A stretch of DNA of 64,000 nucleotides, from assembly GCA_032252755.1 (NCBI GenBank), contig JAVUPY010000088.1, positions 1 through 64,000 of the forward strand. Reading direction: 5' to 3'. A program made the position numbers and the translations under genes. Source of the stretch: Terriglobia bacterium (GTDB lineage Bacteria; Acidobacteriota; Terriglobia; Terriglobales; Acidobacteriaceae). The notes under the pieces were generated by a model. That model did no database searches. It was not told where the DNA came from and saw only the letters and a program-made list of their open reading frames with translations. This document shows, piece by piece, positions 54,649 to 63,237 of this stretch. Each line of letters begins with the position of its first letter. Positions within the stretch are counted from its first letter, which is position 1.

Positions 54649-55212
54649 ATGACTGTCCGTGGCATCCTGTGCCTGTCCCTGCTTGTGTCCGTTACATTAT
54701 TTGCGCAGCAAGAACCTTCGACGACCACCGCCCACACCCCTTCGCATGAGCCGGCGGCAAAGAAAGGGCACGTCGCGGATGATGAGGCCAGCAAGACGGC
54801 CGATATCCACCGGTTGCTGGAACTGACGGGCACGCGCGAGATGGTGGAACAGATGAAGTCGTCGATGATGGAGCAGTTCCGCAGGAACGCGCCGGGGATT
54901 CCGCCGGACATGTTCAACGAGATCATGGCGGAACTGAAGGCGGACGACCTGATGGACTCGATGATCCCTGTCTACTCAAAGCACTTTACGGGCGAGGATA
55001 TCAAGCAGATGATCGCGTTCTACCAGAGCCCATTCGGACAGAAGGTGCTGCGAGAGATGCCACAGATCATCTTGGAATCCAACGAAGTGGGAACGCGCTG
55101 GGGTGACGGCGTCGTAACGCGGGTCGCAACACGGTGGCGCAACCAGGGAAAAATCTCGCAACATGCGTATGAAGAGTTGATGGACACGATCGGACCGGAA
55201 GACGAGCACTGA
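54649..55212 (+). CDS. secreted DUF2059-type protein
   Basis: A 187-residue protein with signal peptide MTVRGILCLSLLVSVTLFAQQ. A disordered linker is followed by a DUF2059-like helical domain (about 45-165): KTADIHRLLELTGTREMVEQM, then FTGEDIKQMIAFYQSPFGQKVLREMPQI, the family's characteristic FYxSPxGxK segment. It is extracytoplasmic. Function unknown. It follows the lipoprotein after 81 bases on the same strand. Confidence 0.85.
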   Translation: MTVRGILCLSLLVSVTLFAQQEPSTTTAHTPSHEPAAKKGHVADDEASKTADIHRLLELTGTREMVEQMKSSMMEQFRRNAPGIPPDMFNEIMAELKADDLMDSMIPVYSKHFTGEDIKQMIAFYQSPFGQKVLREMPQIILESNEVGTRWGDGVVTRVATRWRNQGKISQHAYEELMDTIGPEDEH

Positions 55213-55592
55213 TGCCTGTCCGGAATTCCGAAAGAATACCTCGGAATTTACGCGCGCAGTAAGAGGACGGTTGCGTGCGGCAGAGCCAACTGTCATGGGG
55301 TACTTGTAAGCCCCGCCGCACAACTCGCCGGTCCGGGTACCGGCGAGGGAGCGCCTGAGACGCCGCTTAAACTGCGCCCGCCCAATGGCAGTCTCCCGGA
55401 TCGCAGTGTGCATCGCCCTATCTGACAAGATCGCATTGCTGCCGAACCAGCTGAATCCATCCGAGGTTGTACAGTTTCCTACCAAGGTCGTAGTCTGAAT
55501 GGAGCGCTTGCCGCCGACGGGCTGCCTGTGCCCGGCCTGGCGGGCCCTTTGAGGCATAATAGGGGCCGCGAAATTTTCCCCAGGAGCTGCAC
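55213..55592. other. 380-base intergenic stretch with a strong hairpin
   Basis: No gene is convincing. A perfect 8-base stem (CTCGCCGG-TCCGGGTA-CCGGCGAG, 55324-55347) and several GC-rich segments stand in it. The long minus-strand frame here is an antisense shadow. The region could hold a small RNA or a long leader of the downstream regulator gene, but no further support is visible. Confidence 0.35.
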
Positions 55593-56273
55593 GTGTCCAC
55601 GACTCGCAGTGCAAAGCCCCAGGCTGTACGCATCGTGCTGGCCGATGATGATCCCATCGTCCGCGATGTACTTCGCCACCTCCTGACCCCCGAAGCAGGA
55701 TACGAAGTAGTGGCCGAGGCCCTCGATGGGCGGCAAGCGATCGATGCCGTAGCCAAATTGCATCCAGACATCCTGCTGCTGGACCTGCTGATGCCCAACA
55801 TGCCGGGATTGGAAGCGCTTCGCGAGATCACGGACAAGGACGCGAAGTTGCGAACCATCGTGCTGACGTCGTCGATCAGCAAGCGGCAGATCGTCGAAGC
55901 GCTGCAATTGGGGGCGCGCGGCATCCTGCTGAAGAGCACGCTCGACCAGTTGTTCCAGTGCATAACGGCGGTTCGCATGGGAGAGTACTGGATTGACGGC
56001 CAGCGGACCTCGAATGTGATGCAGATCCTGCAACAGCTTTCGCAACAGGAGCGCGTGGAGAGCAAGAACAACTACGGGCTCACGGACCGCGAGATGGAGG
56101 TCGTGCGGCTTGTTTGCGAGGGCCTGGGGAACAAGGAGATCGCCGATCGACTGCAAATCGCCGGAGAGACGGTGAAGCGTCACATGACGAACATCTTCAA
56201 TAAAGTCGGGATGTCATCGCGGCTGGAACTGGCACTTTTCGCGATCGATCATCAGCTGGTCAGCCGACAGTAA
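55593..56273 (+). CDS. NarL/FixJ-type response regulator
   Basis: A 226-residue protein with a GTG start and AGGAG six bases upstream. The receiver (about 14-130) has the Asp in ILLLDLLMPNMPG and KS/KST switch positions (LTSSIS, ILLKST). The C-terminal LuxR/GerE helix-turn-helix (about 160-220) contains LTDREMEVVRLVCEGLGNKEIADRLQIAGETVKRHMTNIFNKV in the normal pattern. It binds DNA as a dimer after phosphorylation. No kinase is adjacent; a STAS protein gene follows, convergent. Confidence 0.93.
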   Translation: MSTTRSAKPQAVRIVLADDDPIVRDVLRHLLTPEAGYEVVAEALDGRQAIDAVAKLHPDILLLDLLMPNMPGLEALREITDKDAKLRTIVLTSSISKRQIVEALQLGARGILLKSTLDQLFQCITAVRMGEYWIDGQRTSNVMQILQQLSQQERVESKNNYGLTDREMEVVRLVCEGLGNKEIADRLQIAGETVKRHMTNIFNKVGMSSRLELALFAIDHQLVSRQ

Positions 56274-56351
56274 TCAGAAACAATGAAGGCAGGAGGACAC
56301 AGAGGTTTTTGAGCCTTCTTCTTCGCGCCTTTGTGTCTTAGTTCTGTGCAG

Positions 56352-56693
56352 TTACTTTGCGAAAGATGCGGCTGCAGTGTGCTCGTCGGGGTAGAACTCG
56401 AACATGGTGTCGAGGCGGATCAGCGCAAGCGCATGCAGGATAGAAGCGCGGGCGCCGACGATTTTCATTGCGCCGCCCTCTTTGTCGAGCGCGGCCTTGC
56501 AGCGCACGAGATTGCCCATTCCGGAAGAGTCGATATTGGGTACGTTGGTGACATCGAGGATAATCTGGGTACAGCCTGAAGCGACTGCGCTGGTCCAGCG
56601 GGCGCGGAAGTCTTCCAGGTTTGGCCCGTGCGATAACCGCCCGTCCACCTTGATAAAACCGTTGATGCCTTCTTTCCTGAACTCCACAGCCAT
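56352..56693 (-). CDS. STAS-domain anti-sigma-factor antagonist-like protein
   Basis: A 113-residue single STAS domain started at 56693 (MAVEFRKEGINGFIKVDGRL). The phospho-acceptor Ser of SpoIIAA/RsbV-type proteins lies in NVPNIDSSGMGNLVRCKAAL near residue 57, followed by GGAMKIVGARASILHALALIRLDTMFEF. It may bind a sigma-factor-controlling kinase or phosphatase; none is adjacent. A promoter with good spacing lies upstream (56701-56729). Confidence 0.88.
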   Translation of the reverse strand: MAVEFRKEGINGFIKVDGRLSHGPNLEDFRARWTSAVASGCTQIILDVTNVPNIDSSGMGNLVRCKAALDKEGGAMKIVGARASILHALALIRLDTMFEFYPDEHTAAASFAK

Positions 56694-56700
56694 CCCGGAG

Positions 56701-56729
56701 ACATTAGTACAGTGTTGGAAAGTTCGCAA
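56701..56729 (-). promoter_or_regulatory. promoter of the STAS gene
   Basis: On the minus strand TTGCGA (56729-56724), 17 bases, TAATGT (56706-56701). The -10 box ends eight bases before the ATG, so this transcript too would have almost no leader. Confidence 0.5.
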
Positions 56730-56776
56730 CCTCGGGCGCATTACAATCGTAACTGTCGTAACTGTGTGAGGTTGCT

Positions 56777-57367
56777 ATGGCCGATTCCCTTTACCTCAGC
56801 TTGTGGTTCCCCAGTTTTGACGCGGAAGAGATGCTGCCGCGAGTGATAACCGTCCTGAAGCAATTTCCGTTTTCGGCGGCTTCGCCGGGCATTCGCTACG
56901 CGGCTGTCCATCCGGTGGACTGGTCGGAAGCAACGGTCATGGAACAGCGATTTATGCCACCAGTAGTGCCGGATGAGCTGCCGGCGGCGCTGTCGGAATT
57001 CACCGAGCCGGACTACGCTCTCGCGCTCGAGGCTTACTGGGATTTGTGGTCTCCGGATGAGCGCGGCGAATGGACGCTGCAACCGACCAAGGCCGATTTC
57101 CTCGTAAATGGAGTGGAGTTCGATGACGGTGCGTTTCGGGACCGCGGCCACATCGAGATCGACTTTGGACTGGACTCTCCTTTCCTGTACGAAGAACGCG
57201 ACCTGACTCATGCCGACGAGGAGCGCGTAAAAGCGAACGTGGCGAAACTCATCGGTTTCACGCAGAATCTGGAGAAGACTGCCGGTTTACGAGGGCGCGT
57301 GCTTTGGTCGGAGAGCGATGAGAACCTGGCGCAGAAGCTGATCGCGAGATTGCAGAAGGTGCAGTGA
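56777..57367 (+). CDS. conserved-looking cytoplasmic protein of unknown function
   Basis: A 196-residue acidic protein with no signal peptide or membrane segment. Features are an N-terminal alpha/beta part (LYLSLWFPSFDAEEMLPRVITVLKQFPFSA), a Trp/Pro-rich middle (FTEPDYALALEAYWDLWSPDERGEWTLQPTK) and a beta strand with acidic residues (GHIEIDFGLDSPFL). I do not recognise a family. The ATG is preceded by GTGAGG. It is divergent from the STAS gene. Confidence 0.7.
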   Translation: MADSLYLSLWFPSFDAEEMLPRVITVLKQFPFSAASPGIRYAAVHPVDWSEATVMEQRFMPPVVPDELPAALSEFTEPDYALALEAYWDLWSPDERGEWTLQPTKADFLVNGVEFDDGAFRDRGHIEIDFGLDSPFLYEERDLTHADEERVKANVAKLIGFTQNLEKTAGLRGRVLWSESDENLAQKLIARLQKVQ

Positions 57368-57370
57368 GGC

Positions 57371-57543
57371 AATTGACGATTGACGATTTTCTCATTGGCG
57401 ATTGGATGGCAATGAAGAATGTCGGAATGACGAAAACCAGACCCCGAAAGATCCGTGTTTTCTGATCGTCAATGAGAAAATCATGAATCGTCAATTTTGG
57501 ATTTCATTCGTCATTTCGACATTTCGGCATTCGTCATTTCGCT
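57371..57543. repeat. long inverted short-word repeat (GACGATT type) before fabI
   Basis: The left half has ATTGACGATTGACGATTTTC and GGCGATTGGATGGC words. The right half has their complements (GATCGTCAATGAGAAAATC, GAATCGTCAATTTT) and a run of TCGTCATTTCG words. The whole 170-base gap is built of one imperfect word in both orientations and could fold into a long hairpin. A related word block follows fabI at 58371. Confidence 0.7.
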
Positions 57544-57594
57544 CGTGCTATTCTGTTTCACTTGCAGCTCACGTTTTGGAGGATTCTGTAGAGG

Positions 57595-58365
57595 ATGTCG
57601 CATTCCCTCGAGGGACGTAATGTCGTTGTTTTTGGAGTAGCCAACAAGCGCAGCATCGCGTGGGCGATTGCGCAGCAACTGCAGCAGGCCGGGGCGAACC
57701 TGGCGATCACGTACCAGAACGAGCGGCTTCGCGCGGAAGCCGAGGACATGATCAAATCGCTGCCGAACTCCGAGGCGTTTCAGTGCGACGTCTCCAGCGA
57801 CGACGAAATCGCACAACTTTTTGACAAGCTCAAAGCGCGATACGGCAAACTGCACGCACTGGTTCATTCGGTGGCTTACGCGCCCGCCGATGAACTGAAG
57901 AACCCGTTTCATCTGACTTCTCGCGAGGGGTTCCGCGTTGCGCATGACGTCAGCGTTTACTCGCTGATCGCCCTCACGCGCGCCGCCGCACCGCTGATGA
58001 CCGAGGGCGGCAGCGTGGTAACGATGAGTTATTTCGGCGCCGAAAAAGTTGTGCCGAATTACAACGTGATGGGCGTCGCTAAAGCCGCGCTGGAATGTAC
58101 GGTGCGCTATCTCGCCTGGGACCTCGGACCGCAGAACATCCGCGTGAACGCCATTTCCGCCGGTCCGATCAAAACCCTTGCTGCACGCGGTATTTCAGGC
58201 CTGAGCGACATGCTGAAATCGCACGCAGACCGGTCACCGCTGAAACGCAATGTCGATGTTGACGAGGTCGCCGCAACGGCGACGTTCCTGTGCTCACCCG
58301 GGGGCACGGGGATCACGGGGGAGACGATCTACGTGGATTGCGGATACAACATCATGGGATTCTGA
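57595..58365 (+). CDS. fabI: enoyl-[acyl-carrier-protein] reductase FabI
   Basis: NADH-dependent reductase of the last step in each fatty-acid elongation cycle. It has 256 residues, the usual length. The N-terminal GVANKRSIAWAIAQQL and the FabI catalytic pattern Tyr-x6-Lys in NYNVMGVAKAAL are present, together with SYFGAEKVVPNYN, GPIKTLAARGI and the closing GITGETIYVDCGYNIMGF. GAGG stands just before ATG, with an additional GGAGG further up. Confidence 0.94.
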   Translation: MSHSLEGRNVVVFGVANKRSIAWAIAQQLQQAGANLAITYQNERLRAEAEDMIKSLPNSEAFQCDVSSDDEIAQLFDKLKARYGKLHALVHSVAYAPADELKNPFHLTSREGFRVAHDVSVYSLIALTRAAAPLMTEGGSVVTMSYFGAEKVVPNYNVMGVAKAALECTVRYLAWDLGPQNIRVNAISAGPIKTLAARGISGLSDMLKSHADRSPLKRNVDVDEVAATATFLCSPGGTGITGETIYVDCGYNIMGF

Positions 58366-58370
58366 GAAGA

Positions 58371-58475
58371 GATTGACGATTGACGACTTTCTCATTGACG
58401 ATTAAGAACGACCACGAGGCACGAAGATCTTAGGCCAGCGTTCTTCGTCCCTTCGTGTCTTCGTGGTACTTCGCG
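58371..58475. repeat. short-word repeats after fabI (GACGATT and CTTCGTG types)
   Basis: ATTGACGATTGACGACTTTC and ATTGACGATTAAG repeat the word of the block before fabI. CACGAGGCACGAAG then faces CTTCGTCCCTTCGTGTCTTCGTGG, an inverted set of the CTTCGTG word also seen at 2294-2322. Two different word families therefore stand side by side. Confidence 0.65.
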
Positions 58476-58478
58476 CCC

Positions 58479-58910
58479 ATGCCTACCGAAACGTTTCTGA
58501 CCAATTCCGCCGATGAGACCATCGCGTTGGGTGCGGAGGTTGCTCCCATGCTTCGCGGGGCACGCATTGTTCTGCTTCGCGGAGACCTCGGGGCAGGCAA
58601 GACGACGCTCGTGAAGGGGATTGCCGAGGCGTTTCGGGCGGCCGCGCAGGAAGACGTTACCAGCCCGACGTTCACCCTCATCCACGAATATCGCGGTCCG
58701 GAGCGGACGCTCTATCACATCGATCTGTATCGGATCGATACCGAACGCGAACTCGCGACGTTAGGGTTGGAAGACCTCATCAACGAAGATGGGGCGATCC
58801 TGCTGATCGAGTGGGGAGAGAAGTTCGAACGGCTAAGAAAGCTGCGCGACTTGGAGATCAGGCTCGAGCGGACGGGAGATACATCGCGAAAGATCAGCGT
58901 AAGTAGCTGA
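58479..58910 (+). CDS. tsaE: tRNA threonylcarbamoyladenosine biosynthesis ATPase TsaE
   Basis: A 143-residue protein started at 58479 (MPTETFLTNSADETIALGAEVAP). Walker A is RGDLGAGKTTLVKGIAEAF, followed by TSPTFTLIHEYRG, HIDLYRIDTERELATLGLEDL and LLIEWGEKF. TsaE works with TsaB and TsaD to form t6A37 in tRNA, the substrate of MtaB encoded at 960-2291. The TsaB and TsaD genes are not in this window. Confidence 0.93.
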   Translation: MPTETFLTNSADETIALGAEVAPMLRGARIVLLRGDLGAGKTTLVKGIAEAFRAAAQEDVTSPTFTLIHEYRGPERTLYHIDLYRIDTERELATLGLEDLINEDGAILLIEWGEKFERLRKLRDLEIRLERTGDTSRKISVSS

Positions 58911-58942
58911 CTTCTTTCACCGGCTTGATGGGGCGCTGGGTG

Positions 58943-60514
58943 CTAGTAAACTCTCAATACCTTCTGCTCCGCCCAAGCTTTTGCGCGGCGAATGGCTTCG
59001 GGAAGATAACGGATCAAATCGGTTGCAATCACTGATTGCTCGCCCAACGCGTCGCGCGCGACGTCTCCGGCGAGGCCGTGGAGATAGACGGCGGCGCAGA
59101 CCGATTCAACCACTTTTTCCGGGAATTGCGAGAGCATGCCGAGGATCAGGCCGGTGAGGATGTCGCCGGAGCCGGCTGTGGCCATGGCGGGATTACCTGT
59201 CGGATTCGCGAAACAGGTGCCGTCCGGTAGGGCAACGACCGTGGGATGCCCCTTCAGGACGACTATCAGTTTGCGAGCGGCTGCGAATTTTCGGGCGGCG
59301 TCGATGCGGGCTTTCTCGATGTCCTCGCGCGGAACGCCCATCAGGCGCGACATTTCGCCGGAGTGTGGAGTGAGGATTAATGGGCGCTTGCTGCCATCGA
59401 GTTTGTCGAGCGCACCGGCGAAGGCGTTGAGACCGTCGGCGTCGAGCACGATGGGGATGTTGATCTTGTGTACGGCCGCGCGGACGAACTGCACGGTCTC
59501 CTGGTTGATCGAAATTCCGGGGCCGATTGCTACCGCTGTCTTGTACTCCAGCAATTTCTCGAGCCGCTGATTTTCGAGCGCTTTCAGCGAAATGGTTCCC
59601 TCGATGGTTTCCGCGAGCGGTTCGGTCATGATCTCCGGAGCGACCATCGCCACGGTGGAGAGCACAGAACCCGGTATGGCAACTGTCGCCAATCCAGCGC
59701 CGGCACGCAGCGTCGCGAGGCCCGCCATTCCGGCGGCACCGGCCTTACCGATCGACCCGCCAAGGACCAGCACACGACCGAATTGTCCCTTGGCGGCATC
59801 GAGCGGACGCGGGACAAGCAAACGTGCGACGTCGAGTGGGCTAATAACTTCAAGTTTCAGCGCTGACTGCACCGCTTCTTCGGGCGAGCCGATTTGTGCA
59901 ACGAAAAGAGGCCCACTGGTGAGCAGTCCGAAGATGTGCGCGGGACGCGGTGCCGTGAACGTTACCATTACGTTGGCGCGCGAATAGAGGCCGTAGTAGC
60001 CGCCGAAGATGTCGGAAGGCGCACCGGAAGGGAGATCAACTGCAACCACTGGCGCGCGCATGAAATTGATGGCGCGGATGGCGGCTTCGGCCATGCCTGT
60101 GACCGGCGGCTTCACGCCTGTGCCCAGCACCGCATCGATAATCAGTTCTGCGTGACCAAGGCCACGATCCATCTCGGCCTGGATATCGGCAGGTGTACGC
60201 AGAATAACGGGCTTCACCGGCAGACGGGCGAACATGTTCGCGGCGTCGCCCTTGAGTTCTTCCGGAGATCCGCATAGGAGCACTTCGACAACGCGTCCCT
60301 GCTGGTGCAGTTTGCGGGCTGCGACGAAGCCGTCGCCACCGTTGTTGCCTTTGCCGCAGACGACCGCGATGCGACCCAGGTTCGGATACATGAGGTGCAC
60401 GACCTGCGCAACGGCAGTTCCGGCGTTCTCCATCAGTCCGAGCGATGGCACGTGATACTTTTCCGTGCTCAACCGGTCGATCGTGCGCATCTCGTCCGCG
60501 GTAGTGATTTTCAT
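58943..60514 (-). CDS. nnrD: bifunctional NAD(P)H-hydrate epimerase/dehydratase
   Basis: A 523-residue repair enzyme for damaged NAD(P)H. The N-terminal epimerase domain (YjeF-N/NnrE, about 1-215) has RIAVVCGKGNNGGDGFVAAR and AVDLPSGAPSD. The C-terminal ADP-dependent dehydratase domain (YjeF-C/NnrD, about 230-515) has KGQFGRVLVLGGSIGKAGAAGMA, LTPHSGEMSRLMG and NPAMATAGSGDILTGLILG. It shares one base with the next upstream gene, the K+ channel. Confidence 0.93.
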   Translation of the reverse strand: MKITTADEMRTIDRLSTEKYHVPSLGLMENAGTAVAQVVHLMYPNLGRIAVVCGKGNNGGDGFVAARKLHQQGRVVEVLLCGSPEELKGDAANMFARLPVKPVILRTPADIQAEMDRGLGHAELIIDAVLGTGVKPPVTGMAEAAIRAINFMRAPVVAVDLPSGAPSDIFGGYYGLYSRANVMVTFTAPRPAHIFGLLTSGPLFVAQIGSPEEAVQSALKLEVISPLDVARLLVPRPLDAAKGQFGRVLVLGGSIGKAGAAGMAGLATLRAGAGLATVAIPGSVLSTVAMVAPEIMTEPLAETIEGTISLKALENQRLEKLLEYKTAVAIGPGISINQETVQFVRAAVHKINIPIVLDADGLNAFAGALDKLDGSKRPLILTPHSGEMSRLMGVPREDIEKARIDAARKFAAARKLIVVLKGHPTVVALPDGTCFANPTGNPAMATAGSGDILTGLILGMLSQFPEKVVESVCAAVYLHGLAGDVARDALGEQSVIATDLIRYLPEAIRRAKAWAEQKVLRVY

Positions 60515-61521
60515 CAGGCCCTGGCTCCGGCAATGGTTTCCATGCGGCGCAACTGGTCCGGCGGCCCCATGACGATGAGGAAGTCGCCGGCTTCGATTTT
60601 GTCCTGTGAGGCAGGATTGTAGTGCATCGGGGCACCCGGGCGCTTGATGGCAAGCACGATGATGCCGAGGTCCTGCCGAATCTTCGAGCCACTCACCGTC
60701 TGACCCGCGAGCGACGACGCCGGCTCGATTTGGATCTCCTCGATTTCCAGCCCAAGCTTTTCCTGCTGGACCATGGCGACGTCGATGAAGTCGACTACGT
60801 TGGGCCGCAGGAAGGAGTGGGCGATGCGATGCCCGGCGAAGGTGTAGGGGGAGACGACGGCATCGGCCCCGGCAGTGCGGAGATGCTTCTCGGCGTCTTC
60901 TTCGCTGGCGCGGGCGATTATTTTTAACTTCGGATTGAGTGCGCGGGCGGTGAGCACGATGTAGGTATTCGAGGCGTCGGTGGTTGTGGCGGCGACGAGT
61001 CCCCGGGCGTGTTCTATCCGCGCCTGGTGCAATACTGCTTCCTGTGCAGCATCACCAATGATCATGAGCGGGAATTCGGTGCGATAGCGCTCGGCCTTCG
61101 CCTGGTTTGCCTCAACGACGAGATAGGGTGCCGGCTTGCGCTGAAATTCGTGGGCTACGCTGCGGCCGACGCGACCGGCGCCGCAAATGATGTAGTGATC
61201 GGAAAGACGGCCAATTTCGCGTTCCATTCTGCGCCTGCCAAAAGTTTCTTCGAATTCGAATTCTATGAGCGCCTGCGTTAGCGATCCGATCAGCAGAAAA
61301 ACCAGGCCGACCCCGGCAACGATCATGAAGACGTTGAAAACGCGTCCCGCGTGCGAGAGAGGATGCGTTTCCTGGTAGCCGATCGTCGTCAGCGTGGTTA
61401 ACGTCATGTACAGGCCATCGAAGTAGGACCAGCCTTCGATGAAGTGGAATCCCAGCGTGCCGATGACGAGCAGCAGGAGAATTCCGACGGCCAGGAACTT
61501 GACGTTACGCAGGGCCTTCAT
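60514..61521 (-). CDS. TrkA-domain potassium channel
   Basis: A 335-residue protein of the two-helix channel plus RCK type. First membrane helix VKFLAVGILLLLVIGTLGFHF, pore region TLTTLTTIGYQETHPLS, second helix VFNVFMIVAGVGLVFLLIGSL. A TrkA-N Rossmann domain (about 110-225, HYIICGAGRVGRSVAHEF) and TrkA-C (about 245-330) follow. The filter reads TIGYQE where most K+ channels have T-V-G-Y-G-E, so selectivity or gating may differ. Its ligand is probably a nucleotide. It overlaps nnrD by one base. Confidence 0.88.
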   Translation of the reverse strand: MKALRNVKFLAVGILLLLVIGTLGFHFIEGWSYFDGLYMTLTTLTTIGYQETHPLSHAGRVFNVFMIVAGVGLVFLLIGSLTQALIEFEFEETFGRRRMEREIGRLSDHYIICGAGRVGRSVAHEFQRKPAPYLVVEANQAKAERYRTEFPLMIIGDAAQEAVLHQARIEHARGLVAATTTDASNTYIVLTARALNPKLKIIARASEEDAEKHLRTAGADAVVSPYTFAGHRIAHSFLRPNVVDFIDVAMVQQEKLGLEIEEIQIEPASSLAGQTVSGSKIRQDLGIIVLAIKRPGAPMHYNPASQDKIEAGDFLIVMGPPDQLRRMETIAGARA

Positions 61522-61602
61522 TGGGTCTCGCAGCGAATTCTAAAACGAAAGGCCTCTCGCGACATCGCGAAAGGCCCATCTTAGTCAATGGTTTGTTGGC
61601 CT

Positions 61603-63162
61603 CTAATCCCCGGCCACAACCTGCTTTTCTCCGAGGAGCGCCTGTACCTTGCTGTGGTGACGGCTGTAGCTGAAATAGATGACCAAGCCGATGACCAACC
61701 AGACGAGCAGGCGAATCCAGGTGTCGAGCGGCAGGAAGCCCATCAGGGCCAGTGAAACGAGCATTCCAAGAATCGGAACGAGAGGTACCATCGGGGTTTT
61801 GAACGGCCGAGGGAGATCCGGCCGCCGCACGCGAAGGATCCAAACGCCGCCGCAGACGATTACGAAAGCCAGTAACGTTCCGATGGAAACCAGCTCGCCC
61901 AGGATATCGATTGGTACCAGGCTCGCAAAGACGGCGACAAAACCGCCGACCAGGATCGTCGAGATCCAGGGGGTGCGGAAGCGCGGGTGAACCGCGCCCG
62001 CCCAGCGGGGCAGCAAGCCGTCACGAGACATGGAATAGAACACACGCGATTGTCCCAGCAACATCACGAGCATGACCGTTGCAAGGCCGAAGATCGCGCC
62101 CAGTTTCACGAAGAAGGCCGCCCATTTGACGCCTGTTGCTTCAATGCCAATCGCCACTGGATCGGAAACGTTCAGGGCCGTGTAGGGAACCACGCCCGTC
62201 AGCAATCCGGAGACGAGAATGTAAAGGATGGTGCAAATAACCAATGAGCCAAGAATTCCGATCGGCATGTCCTTCTGCGGATTCTTGGCTTCCTGGGCAG
62301 CGGTCGACACGGCGTCGAACCCGATGTAAGCGAAGAACACGACACTGGCAGCGCGGGCCATCCCGCTCCACCCGTACTCTCCGAATCCCCCCTTGTTCTT
62401 GGGAATAAAAGGATGCCAGTTCGCCAATGTCTGATCCCAGTGCGTGAAGGCGTAGTGACCGGCGATCCCGATGAAGAGCAGGACGATCGAGACCTTTACG
62501 ATGACGATCGCAGAGTTGAAGTTGGCGGACTCCTTGATGCCAATGACCAGGATTATGGTGACGCCGATAATCGCCAGGAAGGCAACAAGATTGAACAGTC
62601 CCGTCATGTGCGGCAGCGTCGCCGGGTCCACATGATTCGTTATGAGGGTGGCCTTGATCCTCTCGAAGTGCTCCCAGTAGCCGTTATAGAAGACCAGTTG
62701 CTCACTCGGTGCACAAGTTAGCCGCGGTGGGATTCGTATGCCAAAGTCCTGGAGGAAGCTCAGGAAGTAACCACTCCAACCGGAAGCGACGGTGGCAGCG
62801 CCGAAGGCATATTCGAGAATGAGGTCCCAGCCGATGATCCAGGCAAAGAGTTCGCCCAAGGTAGCGTATCCGTAGGTGTAGGCCGAACCCGCGATCGGAA
62901 TCAGCGAGGCGAACTCCGCATAACAAAGGCCGGCAAAGACGCAGGCGATTCCGGAGAGCACGAATGACAGGACGATCGCAGGACCTGCATACTTTGCCGC
63001 GGCGGAACCCGTCAGGACGAAAATCCCGGCGCCGATAATTGCGCCAATGCCGAGGGTCATCAGATTGATCGGGCCTAAAGCACGTTTCAGGCTGTGCTCG
63101 CCGGTCTCCGACGCCTCAGACATGAGTACGTTCAGAGGTTTAGTTGCCAGAAGTTTCGACAT
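61603..63162 (-). CDS. APC-family amino-acid permease
   Basis: A 519-residue protein started at 63162 (MSKLLATKPLNVLMSE) with AAGGAG upstream. It has about 12-14 membrane segments. The first helix has the APC signature GIGAIIGAGIFVLTGSAA, the sixth has FFAYIGFDAVSTAAQEAKNPQKDMP. It resembles the cationic amino-acid (CAT) group. A second permease gene stands just upstream. Confidence 0.92.
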   Translation of the reverse strand: MSKLLATKPLNVLMSEASETGEHSLKRALGPINLMTLGIGAIIGAGIFVLTGSAAAKYAGPAIVLSFVLSGIACVFAGLCYAEFASLIPIAGSAYTYGYATLGELFAWIIGWDLILEYAFGAATVASGWSGYFLSFLQDFGIRIPPRLTCAPSEQLVFYNGYWEHFERIKATLITNHVDPATLPHMTGLFNLVAFLAIIGVTIILVIGIKESANFNSAIVIVKVSIVLLFIGIAGHYAFTHWDQTLANWHPFIPKNKGGFGEYGWSGMARAASVVFFAYIGFDAVSTAAQEAKNPQKDMPIGILGSLVICTILYILVSGLLTGVVPYTALNVSDPVAIGIEATGVKWAAFFVKLGAIFGLATVMLVMLLGQSRVFYSMSRDGLLPRWAGAVHPRFRTPWISTILVGGFVAVFASLVPIDILGELVSIGTLLAFVIVCGGVWILRVRRPDLPRPFKTPMVPLVPILGMLVSLALMGFLPLDTWIRLLVWLVIGLVIYFSYSRHHSKVQALLGEKQVVAGD

Positions 63163-63237
63163 CCAGAGTTTCTCCTTAAGTCGCCGGCCCTCGCCGGGCG
63201 GCACATCTTCAATATCTACTCGGCGCGCACACGCAGG